NCBI GenBank assembly: GCA_964561475.1
Contig: CAZLPU010000013.1
Span: forward strand, 1 to 64,000
Source: CAYUYV01 sp964561475
Lineage (GTDB): Bacteria; Pseudomonadota; Alphaproteobacteria; JAJFIK01
Direction of reading: 5' to 3'
DNA length: 64,000 nt
The notes under the pieces are model-generated. The model made no database searches and was not told where the DNA came from. It saw nothing but the letters and a program-made list of their open reading frames with translations. The translations under genes and the position numbers were made by a program. Positions 43,818 to 52,441 of the stretch are shown here, one piece after another. Each line of letters opens with the position of its first letter. Positions within the stretch are counted from its first letter, which is position 1.

Positions 43818-44852
43818 ATGGCCGATATTCTGTTTCTCGACCAGACCACCCCCTTTGATGGCCAGTCCCTGCGGGACGGTCCGCTCGGCGGCATTCAAAG
43901 CGGCACGGTGTTGCTCGCGGAAGCGTTTGCCCGGGCAGGCCATCGGGTGCGGGCCTATACAGCGACCACGCGCACGGTGGAGATCGAAGGCGTGACCTGG
44001 GCACCCCTCGCGGGGGCGTCCCGTCTGACCGGGGATCTGGCGATCAGCAACAACCGGCCGGAACTGTTTGCCGCGGCGCCGGGGGTGGAACCGGTGGTGT
44101 GGTGGCGAAACCGCACCAGTTTCTCTCGGCTTCTGAAAAAAAAGGGGCTGTGGCCGCTGCTGCGTCACAGGCCCCACGGCGTGTTTCTCAGCCGCTATCA
44201 CCGGGACCTGACCCATCCCATGCTCAGTATGCGCAGCCGGCGGATCATTGAGCACGGGGTCGCCGATGTGTTCCGCCGGGAGGATATCGTCATCCAGGCA
44301 CCCGCGCCCCGGGCCATGTTCACCTCGCAGCCCTACCGGGGGCTGGAGTGGCTGGTGGATGTCTGGCGCACACGGATCGTGCCCCAGGTTCCGGAAGCGG
44401 AGCTCCACGTGTTCACGCCGAAATCCGTTCAGTCCCCGGAATGGCTCGACGTTTTTGCCGAAGAGGGGATCCGCAGGCGGGAGAGCGTGAACAAGGAGGG
44501 TCTGGCCGCGGAACTGCGCTGGAACCGGGTGATGCTTTACCCCGGCCATAAGGACGAGACCTATTGCAACGCCGCCGCCGAGGCCACCGCAAGCGGCCTG
44601 CCCATCGTGACCCGGGGGGAGGGCTCCCTGGCTGAGCGGGTGCGCCAGGGGGAGACCGGGTTCATTGAACCGGATCCGGAGGGCTTTGCCCGGGCCGCAA
44701 TCCGGCTGCTCACGGACGATGCCCTGTGGCTTGACCAGCACCGGGCAGCCCTGTCCGAGCCCGCCATCGGGTCCTGGGATGCCCGGGCACGGGAATGGGA
44801 GCGGCATTTCCTCACTCCGCACCACAGCCGCTCTGACCGGGCGAAACTTTGA
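43818..44852 (+). CDS. Glycosyltransferase with GT4-type C-terminal domain
   Basis: The ATG at 43818 behind GGGAGG gives 344 residues. The N-terminal Rossmann half contains GGIQSGTVLLAEAFARAGHRV. The C-terminal half has the nucleotide-sugar motif region YPGHKDETYCNAAAEATASGLPIVTRGEG and an EX7-type glutamate. It probably acts with the preceding GT61 enzyme in surface-glycan synthesis. The gene ends 31 bases from the convergent M16 gene. Confidence 0.88.
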   Translation: MADILFLDQTTPFDGQSLRDGPLGGIQSGTVLLAEAFARAGHRVRAYTATTRTVEIEGVTWAPLAGASRLTGDLAISNNRPELFAAAPGVEPVVWWRNRTSFSRLLKKKGLWPLLRHRPHGVFLSRYHRDLTHPMLSMRSRRIIEHGVADVFRREDIVIQAPAPRAMFTSQPYRGLEWLVDVWRTRIVPQVPEAELHVFTPKSVQSPEWLDVFAEEGIRRRESVNKEGLAAELRWNRVMLYPGHKDETYCNAAAEATASGLPIVTRGEGSLAERVRQGETGFIEPDPEGFARAAIRLLTDDALWLDQHRAALSEPAIGSWDARAREWERHFLTPHHSRSDRAKL

Positions 44853-44874
44853 CTGGGCCTGTGCCTGCCTGAGG

Positions 44875-44896
44875 CGGCGGGGATTACTCCCCGCCG
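44875..44896. terminator. Hairpin covering the M16 gene stop codon
   Basis: CGGCGGGGA pairs perfectly with TCCCCGCCG around the loop TTAC. The M16 stop codon (44884-44886 on the minus strand) falls in the loop. It lies between convergent genes and may end transcription both ways. Confidence 0.6.
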
Positions 44897-47800
44897 GTTT
44901 CGGCGTCTTCGCCCGCTTCCTGGATTTCTTCAGGGGGCAGAATGATGAACTGGGCCGTGACCGGATCGGCGAGATAGGTGCGGGCCACCTCTTCTACTTC
45001 CGCCTTGGTCATGTCCGCATAGTCGGTCTGGAGGGAGCGGACATGGTCGAGCTTCTCCGGTGCGGACTGGGCTTCGGCAACCGCGCTGTAGAGCCAGAAC
45101 ACATTGCGTTCAAACTGCTCTTCCAATGCTTCCACGAGGGGCGCCTGGGCGCGCTGGAACTCATCATCACTGATACCGTCCGTTGCCATCGTGCCCGCGA
45201 TATCCGTGAGGGTTTTCAGGAAGGCCTCGGTTTCCACAGGGTCCAGATCCAGGCTGGCGGCCATGAAGCCGTAGTCCGGGAACACATCGGACATGGCGGT
45301 CCAGACCCGGGGCGAATAGGTGGCCCCCGCATCCCGGCGCACCGCTTCCGTCAGCTTGAGCTGCAGGACACGAGACAGAAGGGTCATTCTCCGTGCCACG
45401 ATCCGTTCCTGGGCATCGGTGGTGCGCCAGTAGACGGAGGATGAGGCCCGGTTGGCATCCCCTTCATGGCGCAGGATCACCGGCTCCGAAAGATCGTCCG
45501 GGAAGGCTACATTCCGGCTTTCGTCATAAGACGGGCTTTCCGCCGACCGCTCATTCAGGGCACCGAATGTCCGGGCGACGGCTGCGATCACCTGTTCGGG
45601 ATCCACATCCCCGACCACACCGATCTCGATCGGGCCGCTGGCGAGGGGATCGCCCATCCAGGCTTTGACATCCTCAAGGGTGTAGCTTTCCAGTACCGCC
45701 TGCTCCGGGAGGCCGTAACGGTGATCGCCCCCATGGACGATCCGGTCCACATCCCGGCTGACGATCCCGTCCGGAGTGGCATCAATCGTCTCGTAGAAGA
45801 TGCCGACGCTCTTGCGGAACTGGCTCAGGGCCTCGGCCCGGAAGCCCGGCGCGGTGACGGCGGCGGTCATCAGGTTGAACTGGTTGTCCAGATCTTCCGG
45901 GTCCGTGGTTCCGGCGAGTTGGAAGGTCTCCAGACCGGCGGAAAAATCAAGACCCACGGTCTTGCCCGCGAACAGGCGCTGGACCTCGTCTGCACTGTGG
46001 GCTTCAAGCCCCCCGGCGAGGAAGGCTTCATCCGCCAGCAGATCAAGACGGGGCTTGTCCTCGGACATGGTCAGCATGCCCGAGCCCACCCGCACGACGA
46101 TCCGCACCGTATCCGCCTCGAAGTCCGTCTGCTTGATGTTGAGCCGGACATTGTTCTCGAACCGGACCTGATGGATATCGAGATCCTCGACATGGGACCG
46201 CTCGGCAATTGCGCCCGGCTCGCCGAATTCCGTGTAGGCAAAGTCGACCGCCGCTTCTTCCGTCGGAGGCTCGACGGCCACGGCTCGGCGGTCTTCGAAC
46301 GCGGCCATGATCGCCTGGTCCGCATCCTCGATGCTCAGATTGCCGGACAGGAAAATCTGCGGCGCACGCCCGTCCCACATTTCCCGGAACGCAGCGTGGA
46401 CCATGTCAGGCGTCAGACCGGCGCTTGCCTCCTGGAACAGGGCCAGATCGGTCTGGGGGTTGGAAAAGACCTCGTCTTCGTGGACATGGGCGACGAGGGC
46501 CCCGGCGAGAGCGCCGGATTCCCGGGTGTCGGCTTCTTCGACAGCGTTCTTGAGAGCATTCTCAATCGTGGCAAGCTGTTCGGCCAGTTCCGCCGCCGTG
46601 AACCCGTGCTCCAAAGCCCGGCGCAATTCCTGTTCCCCAAGCGCCAGGGTTTCGGACCATTGGGCCGCTTCGGTGGTCAAGGAGAGAAAGGCCACATCGG
46701 CTGCTTTCTCGAGGTCGAAATCCCCAGCGCCTCCGCCCAGGAACACGGCGTCCTCTTTGCGGGACAGGGTTTCGAGGCGGCGGCTGACAATGGCGTTGCC
46801 CAGGGATCGCAGCAGCCGGTCCCGGCGGGTGGCCGCCGTATCATCCTGGTTGCGGGCCGGGCCGACGCCGAAAATCTGGACCTGGGTCGAGACATCCGGA
46901 TCGAAGAAGTGGCCGGTGCGGGGCGCATCATGGCTGATCGGCTTGAGAGCCGGTTCCGGAGGCAGGGTGCCTTCCACGGTGTAATCCGCGAAAATCTCCC
47001 GAATGAGTCCTTCGGCCACGCCGGGTTGCGCATCGCCGACCACGGCCACCATCATATTATCCGGGCGGTAATAATCCGTGTAGAAATCAGCAAATGCTTC
47101 CCGGGGCGCGTTCTTGATGACCTCCTCGGTGCCGATGGGCCAGCGGCGCACCAGCAGGCTGTCCGGCGCCAGGAATCCATAAAGGGCCTGGACCCTGCGG
47201 AAACCGGGGGTGTTGCGGAAGCGCTTTTCCGAGAGGATGACACCCCGCTCCTTGTCGATGGCTTCGCTGTCCAGGGTCAGGCGGCCCGCATATTCCCGGA
47301 AGATTTCCATACCCTGGCGCATCAGGGAAAGGTCCGCATCGGGCAATTCGAGCTGGTAGACGGTCTGATCGAAACTGGTGAAGGCGTTCGTGTCGGGACC
47401 GAAGGCCAGACCCAGGCGCTCCAGGAATTTCACCACCTCATCCCCGGGCATGTTTTCCGAGCCCTTGAAGGCCATGTGCTCGAGGAAATGGGCCAGCCCC
47501 TGCTGGTCGTCCCGCTCATCCAGGGATCCGGATCCGACATAAAGCCGCATGCTGATGGAATTTGTGGGTGTGTTGTTCTGCATGACCGCGTAGCGCAGCC
47601 CGGAATCCAGGGTGCCGTAGGTCACGGCCGGGTCGGCGGGAATGTCGCTGGCGTCATGGGGCCATACCCCTTCCGAGGCCATATCCTTGGCCGGGGCACC
47701 CTCTTCAACGGCCTCCGATGGCGATGACGGCTGATCAGCGGCCGGTTCGCAGGCGCCCAGCACCAGAAGCCCGCCGAGAAGACCGGCCATGAGCCCCAAC

Positions 47801-47898
47801 CGGGAGGCACCATTCAGCCAATGGCCCGCTCCGGTCATCGTTCCGGTACCGCTCATTCCGGCGCTGGCCAGTGATCTGTCGTCGGCTGTTCTCGTCAT
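44884..47898 (-). CDS. M16-family zinc metallopeptidase, lipoprotein
   Basis: The ATG at 47898 gives 1004 residues. A lipobox (VLGAC) after a hydrophobic stretch predicts a lipoprotein; if processed from Met15 or Met21 the signal is of ordinary length. The first half has the inverted zinc motif HFLEH in GLAHFLEHMAFKGS. Four M16 domains are arranged as active-inactive halves, as in pitrilysin-like and insulinase proteins. Such enzymes degrade peptides in the periplasm, often peptides imported through TonB-dependent receptors. The stop codon lies in a hairpin loop. Confidence 0.94.
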   Translation of the reverse strand: MTRTADDRSLASAGMSGTGTMTGAGHWLNGASRLGLMAGLLGGLLVLGACEPAADQPSSPSEAVEEGAPAKDMASEGVWPHDASDIPADPAVTYGTLDSGLRYAVMQNNTPTNSISMRLYVGSGSLDERDDQQGLAHFLEHMAFKGSENMPGDEVVKFLERLGLAFGPDTNAFTSFDQTVYQLELPDADLSLMRQGMEIFREYAGRLTLDSEAIDKERGVILSEKRFRNTPGFRRVQALYGFLAPDSLLVRRWPIGTEEVIKNAPREAFADFYTDYYRPDNMMVAVVGDAQPGVAEGLIREIFADYTVEGTLPPEPALKPISHDAPRTGHFFDPDVSTQVQIFGVGPARNQDDTAATRRDRLLRSLGNAIVSRRLETLSRKEDAVFLGGGAGDFDLEKAADVAFLSLTTEAAQWSETLALGEQELRRALEHGFTAAELAEQLATIENALKNAVEEADTRESGALAGALVAHVHEDEVFSNPQTDLALFQEASAGLTPDMVHAAFREMWDGRAPQIFLSGNLSIEDADQAIMAAFEDRRAVAVEPPTEEAAVDFAYTEFGEPGAIAERSHVEDLDIHQVRFENNVRLNIKQTDFEADTVRIVVRVGSGMLTMSEDKPRLDLLADEAFLAGGLEAHSADEVQRLFAGKTVGLDFSAGLETFQLAGTTDPEDLDNQFNLMTAAVTAPGFRAEALSQFRKSVGIFYETIDATPDGIVSRDVDRIVHGGDHRYGLPEQAVLESYTLEDVKAWMGDPLASGPIEIGVVGDVDPEQVIAAVARTFGALNERSAESPSYDESRNVAFPDDLSEPVILRHEGDANRASSSVYWRTTDAQERIVARRMTLLSRVLQLKLTEAVRRDAGATYSPRVWTAMSDVFPDYGFMAASLDLDPVETEAFLKTLTDIAGTMATDGISDDEFQRAQAPLVEALEEQFERNVFWLYSAVAEAQSAPEKLDHVRSLQTDYADMTKAEVEEVARTYLADPVTAQFIILPPEEIQEAGEDAETGGE

Positions 47899-47987
47899 CG
47901 CGGGCAAACCCCTTCAACATGCAATCTTATGAGAATTGACTGGCCGACAGCCTAACGGGTTTGGCGGCGAAAGGAAGGCGGGCGCCG

Positions 47988-49199
47988 TCAATCCACCGAA
48001 ATGGTCAAGGCTTTCAAATAAGCGGTCTCGGGCAGATGCAGGTGGACAGGATGATCGGGGCCCGCCCCGCTGGTCCACAGAATCCGCCCCTCCCGTCCGC
48101 CATCGCTCAGACCCCGGGCGGTCTGTGCCCGGAAGGACTCAAGGTCGGCGAGGTGGGAACAGGACGCCGCCAGAAGGGTTCCCCCAGGGGCCAGCACCGG
48201 TGCGCACAACCGGGCCAGCTTGCGATATCCCTTGATGCCCGTGCGCAGATCCTTCCTCGTCTTCACGAAGGCGGGAGGGTCGGCAATGACGATGTCGAAG
48301 GTCTCGCCGGTGCGGGCGAAGTGTTCCAGGGAGGCAAAAGCGTCTCCCTTGTGAAAGACAACCCGGTCGCCAAGCCCGTTTGCGGCAGCCGCCTTCTGGC
48401 CCAATCCCAGGGCTGCGGCGGAGCGGTCCACGGCGGTGACCTCTTGGGCACCGGCGGCAGCGCAGGCAATGGCGAACCCGCCGGTATGGGCGTAAAGATC
48501 AAGCACCCGGGCACCGGCGGCCAGCCCCGCCATCCGGGCCCGGTTCTCCCGGTGATCGTAGAACCAGCCGGTTTTCTGGCCTTCCCGCAGATCCGCACGG
48601 TAGGTCAGACCGTTCTCGATCACATCCACGTCCGCGCCAAGGGTGCCATGGACCACCTCGACGGTGCGGGCAAGACCTTCCAGTTCCCGGGAGGCGGTGT
48701 CGTTGCGCAAGACAATCGCGCTGGGGGACAACTGCTTCTTCAGGCTGGCGACAATATCGGGAGTGAGGCGGTCCATGCCCGCGGTGTTCGTCTGTACGGA
48801 AAGCACATCCCCGAACCGGTCGATGATCAGGCCGGGCAGGCCATCCCCTTCCGCGTGAACGAGACGGCAATAGGGGCTGGCGATGATCCGCTCACGCAAG
48901 GCGATGCTGGCGGCCAGCCGCTCGTCAAGCCAGATATGGGGATCGAGATCGGTTTCTTCCGTCAGCAGACGCGCGGCAATCAGGGTGTGGGGATTGAACA
49001 TGGCCGTGCCCAGAACACCCTCCGGGCCGTCAATGGTCACCAGACTGCCCGCGCTCAGCCGCTTGGCCTCCGGCGTCATGACGATTTCATTGGAAAAGAT
49101 CCAGGGCGAGCCGCGCCGCACCCGTTTCCCCGCCCCGGACTTCAAGGCAATGGTCGTTGGGGTCGTGGTGGTCGTGGTGGTCGTTGGGGTCGGGGTCAT
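47988..49199 (-). CDS. rlmI: Class I rRNA methyltransferase RlmI-like, with N-terminal PUA domain
   Basis: The ATG at 49199 with GGAG upstream gives about 403 residues; an ATG at 49217 is the alternative. A short Thr-rich tail (TPTPTTTTTTTTPTT) precedes the PUA domain (RVRRGSPWIFSNEI). The methyltransferase domain has VLDLYAHTGGFAIACAAAGA and IADPPAFVKTRKDL. RlmI makes m5C1962 in 23S rRNA. The Thr tail is encoded by a 9-base near-repeat and is absent in E. coli. Confidence 0.93.
   Translation of the reverse strand: MTPTPTTTTTTTTPTTIALKSGAGKRVRRGSPWIFSNEIVMTPEAKRLSAGSLVTIDGPEGVLGTAMFNPHTLIAARLLTEETDLDPHIWLDERLAASIALRERIIASPYCRLVHAEGDGLPGLIIDRFGDVLSVQTNTAGMDRLTPDIVASLKKQLSPSAIVLRNDTASRELEGLARTVEVVHGTLGADVDVIENGLTYRADLREGQKTGWFYDHRENRARMAGLAAGARVLDLYAHTGGFAIACAAAGAQEVTAVDRSAAALGLGQKAAAANGLGDRVVFHKGDAFASLEHFARTGETFDIVIADPPAFVKTRKDLRTGIKGYRKLARLCAPVLAPGGTLLAASCSHLADLESFRAQTARGLSDGGREGRILWTSGAGPDHPVHLHLPETAYLKALTISVD
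49146..49196. repeat. Low-complexity GTCGTGGTG repeat encoding a Thr tract at the RlmI start
   Basis: GTCGTGGTG recurs with small changes across about 50 bases. It encodes the run of eight threonines near the RlmI N-terminus, where slippage could change protein length. Confidence 0.75.
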
Positions 49200-49259
49200 G
49201 TCACTCCGCTTACTCATAAAACTGCTCGTCGGGCGGTAATGCCCGAGAGGTCATCCTCT

Positions 49260-49310
49260 ATGCGCCATCCCATCCCATGCGCCATCCCACCCCATGCGCC
49301 ATCCGAGTGG
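49260..49310. repeat. 17-base tandem repeat, three copies
   Basis: ATGCGCCATCCCATCCC, ATGCGCCATCCCACCCC and ATGCGCCATCCGAGTGG are head to tail in the 213-base spacer between rlmI and phhA. The first two differ at one base. Confidence 0.85.
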
Positions 49311-49412
49311 AGACAGTCTCGCCAAGCAAGATCGTCCAGCGGGATCCAAAAAGCCAAGGCCCCAAGCATCAAGCCCACCGCGTGCGAGGGCAGGACCCTT
49401 TCCGGCACGTCC

Positions 49413-50339
49413 TTACGAACTCCCGGGCGCGCCCTGGCTGCCGGTCTCGTCACCGGCATGGCCCTGGGCCTGAGCCTTGACCTTGGCTTGGGCATAGGCC
49501 TGGGTGCCGCGATGATGGATCCGGTCGCTCTCCAGCAGGTCCTCCGGTTCGAGATCCGTCTCCGCCTTGATCTCCCTGTAGACCGGAGCGAAATCCTTCC
49601 GCACCGTGGCCTCGAAAAGCTCATCGAAGCTGGAGATGACGAAATAGGTCTGCTGATAATCGTCAATCCGGTAATTCGTGCGCATCACCCGCATTAGGTC
49701 GAAATGGACCCGATTGGGAGAGGGATCTTCCAGGCTAAAGATCGACTCGCCCTTGGACGAGACGATGCCGGAGCCATAAATCCGCATACCCTCCGGGGTT
49801 TCCATCAGCCCGAATTCCACCGTATACCAATAAAGACGCGCCAGATTATGCAGGGTGTCGAACTCCAGGGAGCGCAGACCGCCCTTGCCGTAGGCTTCCA
49901 TGTAATCGGCGAAGACCGGATCCGCCAGAAGGGGCACATGGCCGAACACATCATGGAAGATGTCAGGCTCCTGAAGGTAATCAAGCTCATGGGGTTTGCG
50001 GATGAACTGGCCCGCGACAAAGCGCCGGTTCGCCAGATGCTCGAAAAACACATCGTCGGGCACCAGACCGGGCACCGCGACAACGGTCCAGCCTGTCAGC
50101 TTGTACAAGGCATCGTTCAGACGGCGGAAATCCGGGATGCCGCCCTCATCCAGCTTCAGCCGGGTCAGGCCGTCCAGAAACTCCCGGCACGCCCGCCCCG
50201 GCAGCACGTCCTGCTGGCGCTGGTACAGGGTGGTCCAGACACCGTGCTCGTCCGGGGTATAGGACTCCCAGTTCTGGTCGATGGTGAAGTCCGGCTTGAT
50301 TGCAGGATGGTGCCGGGCGTAATCGGCAAGGGTAACCAT
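49413..50339 (-). CDS. phhA: Phenylalanine 4-monooxygenase
   Basis: This 308-residue non-heme iron hydroxylase has the iron ligands H129 and H134 in DIFHDVFGHVP and E175 in WYTVEFGL. It turns phenylalanine into tyrosine with tetrahydrobiopterin and oxygen. The start follows AAGGGAGAG. The C-terminal 45 residues are low complexity (Ala/Gln/Lys/Gly). It is the first step of the pathway continued by hppD, the fumarylacetoacetate hydrolase and maiA, and is divergently controlled by an adjacent Lrp regulator. Confidence 0.97.
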   Translation of the reverse strand: MVTLADYARHHPAIKPDFTIDQNWESYTPDEHGVWTTLYQRQQDVLPGRACREFLDGLTRLKLDEGGIPDFRRLNDALYKLTGWTVVAVPGLVPDDVFFEHLANRRFVAGQFIRKPHELDYLQEPDIFHDVFGHVPLLADPVFADYMEAYGKGGLRSLEFDTLHNLARLYWYTVEFGLMETPEGMRIYGSGIVSSKGESIFSLEDPSPNRVHFDLMRVMRTNYRIDDYQQTYFVISSFDELFEATVRKDFAPVYREIKAETDLEPEDLLESDRIHHRGTQAYAQAKVKAQAQGHAGDETGSQGAPGSS

Positions 50340-50350
50340 GACAACTCTCC

Positions 50351-50400
50351 CTTGGATCTTGTTGGCGCTTGGATCCTATTGGCCTTGGGTCTTATTGGGG
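50351..50400. repeat. 16-17-base tandem repeat, three copies, next to the phhA start
   Basis: CTTGGATCTTGTTGGCG, CTTGGATCCTATTGGC and CTTGGGTCTTATTGGGG are head to tail. The array starts 12 bases upstream of the phhA ATG, so it lies in the leader or promoter. Confidence 0.75.
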
Positions 50401-50478
50401 CGCGTACATTGACACTGGAGTGACGGCCTTCAATGGCGGATCGTGTCAGGCATGAAGGATCGTCATCAGCCGCGCCGT

Positions 50479-50520
50479 GATGGGGCCGCCTGGATGGGCC
50501 CGCCTGGATGGATCCGCCTG
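50479..50520. repeat. 14-base tandem repeat, three copies
   Basis: GATGGGGCCGCCTG, GATGGGCCCGCCTG and GATGGATCCGCCTG are head to tail with one or two changes. Confidence 0.85.
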
Positions 50521-50641
50521 AAGTGGGCCGGCAGCCCGGATGGTCCAACAGAACAGGTCCGCCGTGACTGGGCTTTGGCACTGCGCACGGGCTCAGACCC
50601 GGCGCAAACAGCCGGAAGGATCGCTCCGCACCGCGCCCGCG

Positions 50642-51124
50642 TCAATCCGCTTTCGGACCAATGGTCAGGCCGCAATTGGGCTTCATGGCTTCCAGCACGA
50701 AACTGGTGCGCACATCCTTGACCCCCGGGGTTTTCAGCAGGCGCTTCATGGTGAAGCTTTCATAGGTTTCCATGTCGCTGGTGACCACACGGAGCAGATA
50801 ATCAAACCCGCCGGTCACTGCATAACAATCGACCACTTCCGACATGCTGAGAATATGATCGCGGAAATCAGCCGTCGCACTTTCCGAATCTTGCGCGACC
50901 TGCACCTGGACGAACGCGGTAATGCCGAGCCCCAGCTTCTTGGCGTCCAGCTTGGCTGCGTAGCCGGTAATGTAGCCCTCCGCCTCCAGGGCCTGGACAC
51001 GGCGCAGACAGGCGGACGGGGACAGGCCGATCCGTCCGGCCAGATCCACATTGGAAACCCGGCCGTTTTCCTGGAGGGCGTTGAGGATCGCCAGGTCGAT
51101 TTTATCAAGCCGTGCGTTGGGCAT
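50642..51124 (-). CDS. Lrp/AsnC-family transcriptional regulator
   Basis: The ATG at 51124 gives 160 residues: helix-turn-helix (LDKIDLAILNALQENGRVSN, DLAGRIGLSPSACLRRV) then an amino-acid-binding RAM domain (CYAVTGGFDYLLRVVTSD). It is divergent from hppD and sits between phhA and hppD, so it very likely controls aromatic amino-acid catabolism, with phenylalanine or tyrosine as effector. A palindrome between the two genes is a candidate operator. Confidence 0.93.
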   Translation of the reverse strand: MPNARLDKIDLAILNALQENGRVSNVDLAGRIGLSPSACLRRVQALEAEGYITGYAAKLDAKKLGLGITAFVQVQVAQDSESATADFRDHILSMSEVVDCYAVTGGFDYLLRVVTSDMETYESFTMKRLLKTPGVKDVRTSFVLEAMKPNCGLTIGPKAD

Positions 51125-51266
51125 CTTTCTCTTCGAATATAATTGCGCCGGTCGCTTCCCGTGCCGCGGGATATGCAAGGACATGTCCAACGGCACCAAT
51201 TTATAATCCGTTGGCGCGCCACACTCCAATCCCTCGGAAGAGCATTGCCCACTTAAGGAGCAGACC
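51125..51266. promoter_or_regulatory. lrp-hppD divergent control region
   Basis: These 142 bases are partly AT-rich (AATATAATTG at 51136-51145 and AATTTATAAT inside the palindrome at 51187-51214). They hold both promoters. AAGGAG before 51267 is the hppD ribosome site. Confidence 0.55.
51187..51214. promoter_or_regulatory. Interrupted palindrome, candidate Lrp-type operator
   Basis: CCAACGG and CCGTTGG form a perfect seven-base inverted repeat around an AT-rich 14-base centre (CACCAATTTATAAT). Its placement 53 bases before hppD suits an operator for the divergent Lrp regulator. Confidence 0.6.
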
Positions 51267-52352
51267 ATGTCCAGTGTTCAGGCTTCCACCCCCGGCGAGA
51301 GCCTTTGGGAAAACCCAATCGGCACTGGCGGCTTCGAGTTTGTCGAGTTCGCCAGCGCTGAACCGGGTGCCCTCCACGCCCTGTTCAAACGGCTGGGCTT
51401 CACGGCGATTGCGACCCACAAGTCCAAACCCGCGACCCTCTACCGCCAGGGCACCATCAACTTTATCGTGAATGAGACCCAGAACGGCCATGCTTCCGGG
51501 TTTCAGCGGGACCATGGCCCGTGCGCCTGTGCCATGGCTTTCCGGGTCGCTGATGCCGCTGTGGCCCATGCCAGACTGCTTGAGCAGGGCGCCGTTGACG
51601 GCCCTGCCGAAGAGGCCCGCCTTGTGAGCGTTCCCGCCATCGAGGGGATCGGCGGCAGCCTGATTTACCTGGTGGACCACAAGTCAGGCTCTCTCTACGA
51701 CGACGCCTTCGTGCCGGTCGCCGGTGTGGACCAGAACCCGAAAGGATACGGGCTGAAGGTGCTCGACCACCTGACCCACAATGTGGACATGGGCCGGATG
51801 GACCACTGGGCCAGCTTCTACGAGAAGCTGTTCAATTTCCGCCAGATCCGGTTCTTCGACATCGAAGGTCAGCACACGGGCCTGAAATCCCGGGCCATGA
51901 CCGGCCCCTGTGGCAAGCTGCGGATCCCTATCAACGAGTCCTCCGACGACAAAAGCCAGATCGCCGAATATCTGCGGGATTATCGGGGGGAGGGCATCCA
52001 GCACATCGCGCTGACGACGGACGATATCTGCACCACCGTGGATCAGCTCCGGGATGCGGGCCTGAAATTCATGACACCGCCGCCGGAGACCTATTACGAT
52101 ATGCTCGATGAGCGTTTGCCGGGCCATGGTCAGCCGGTGGATGAACTCAAGCCCCGGGGCATTCTCCTGGACGGCAGCGATTCGGGCCATCTGCTGTTGC
52201 AGATCTTCACGGAGACGGAAATCGGTCCGATCTTCTTCGAGATCATCTCCCGCAAGGGCGACGACGGCTTCGGCGAGGGGAACTTCAAGGCCCTGTTCGA
52301 AAGCATGGAACGGGATCAGATCCGCCGCGGCGTTCTCAAGGTCGACGCCTGA
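51267..52352 (+). CDS. hppD: 4-Hydroxyphenylpyruvate dioxygenase
   Basis: This 361-residue enzyme has the VOC-type iron ligands H168 (LDHLTHNVDMGRM), H246 (GEGIQHIAL) and E325 (IGPIFFEIISR), and the C-terminal helix GEGNFKALFESME. It converts 4-hydroxyphenylpyruvate to homogentisate. Start behind AAGGAGCAGACC. It precedes the fumarylacetoacetate hydrolase and maiA genes, so tyrosine is degraded by the homogentisate route. Homogentisate dioxygenase (hmgA) is not in the window. Confidence 0.97.
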   Translation: MSSVQASTPGESLWENPIGTGGFEFVEFASAEPGALHALFKRLGFTAIATHKSKPATLYRQGTINFIVNETQNGHASGFQRDHGPCACAMAFRVADAAVAHARLLEQGAVDGPAEEARLVSVPAIEGIGGSLIYLVDHKSGSLYDDAFVPVAGVDQNPKGYGLKVLDHLTHNVDMGRMDHWASFYEKLFNFRQIRFFDIEGQHTGLKSRAMTGPCGKLRIPINESSDDKSQIAEYLRDYRGEGIQHIALTTDDICTTVDQLRDAGLKFMTPPPETYYDMLDERLPGHGQPVDELKPRGILLDGSDSGHLLLQIFTETEIGPIFFEIISRKGDDGFGEGNFKALFESMERDQIRRGVLKVDA

Positions 52353-52441
52353 TCAGACCACGCTGCCGGGTCCGTCCGCTCCTCCGGACGGACCCGTGCC
52401 GCCCCGACAGAGTCAGCCTGGAACCTGAAAGAGACCCTGCC

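Larger units (their letters stand above)
50340..50641. other. 302-base spacer upstream of phhA with two unrelated tandem repeats
   Basis: No gene is supported. It holds the phhA promoter on the minus strand and a three-copy 16-17-base repeat (50351-50400) just upstream of the phhA ribosome site, then a three-copy 14-base repeat (50479-50520). The 3' end of the lrp gene follows. Confidence 0.55.

Noticed and set aside
45466..47727. 753-codon plus-strand frame
   Set aside because: Antisense to the M16 protease with its HFLEH motif; composition is that of a shadow frame.
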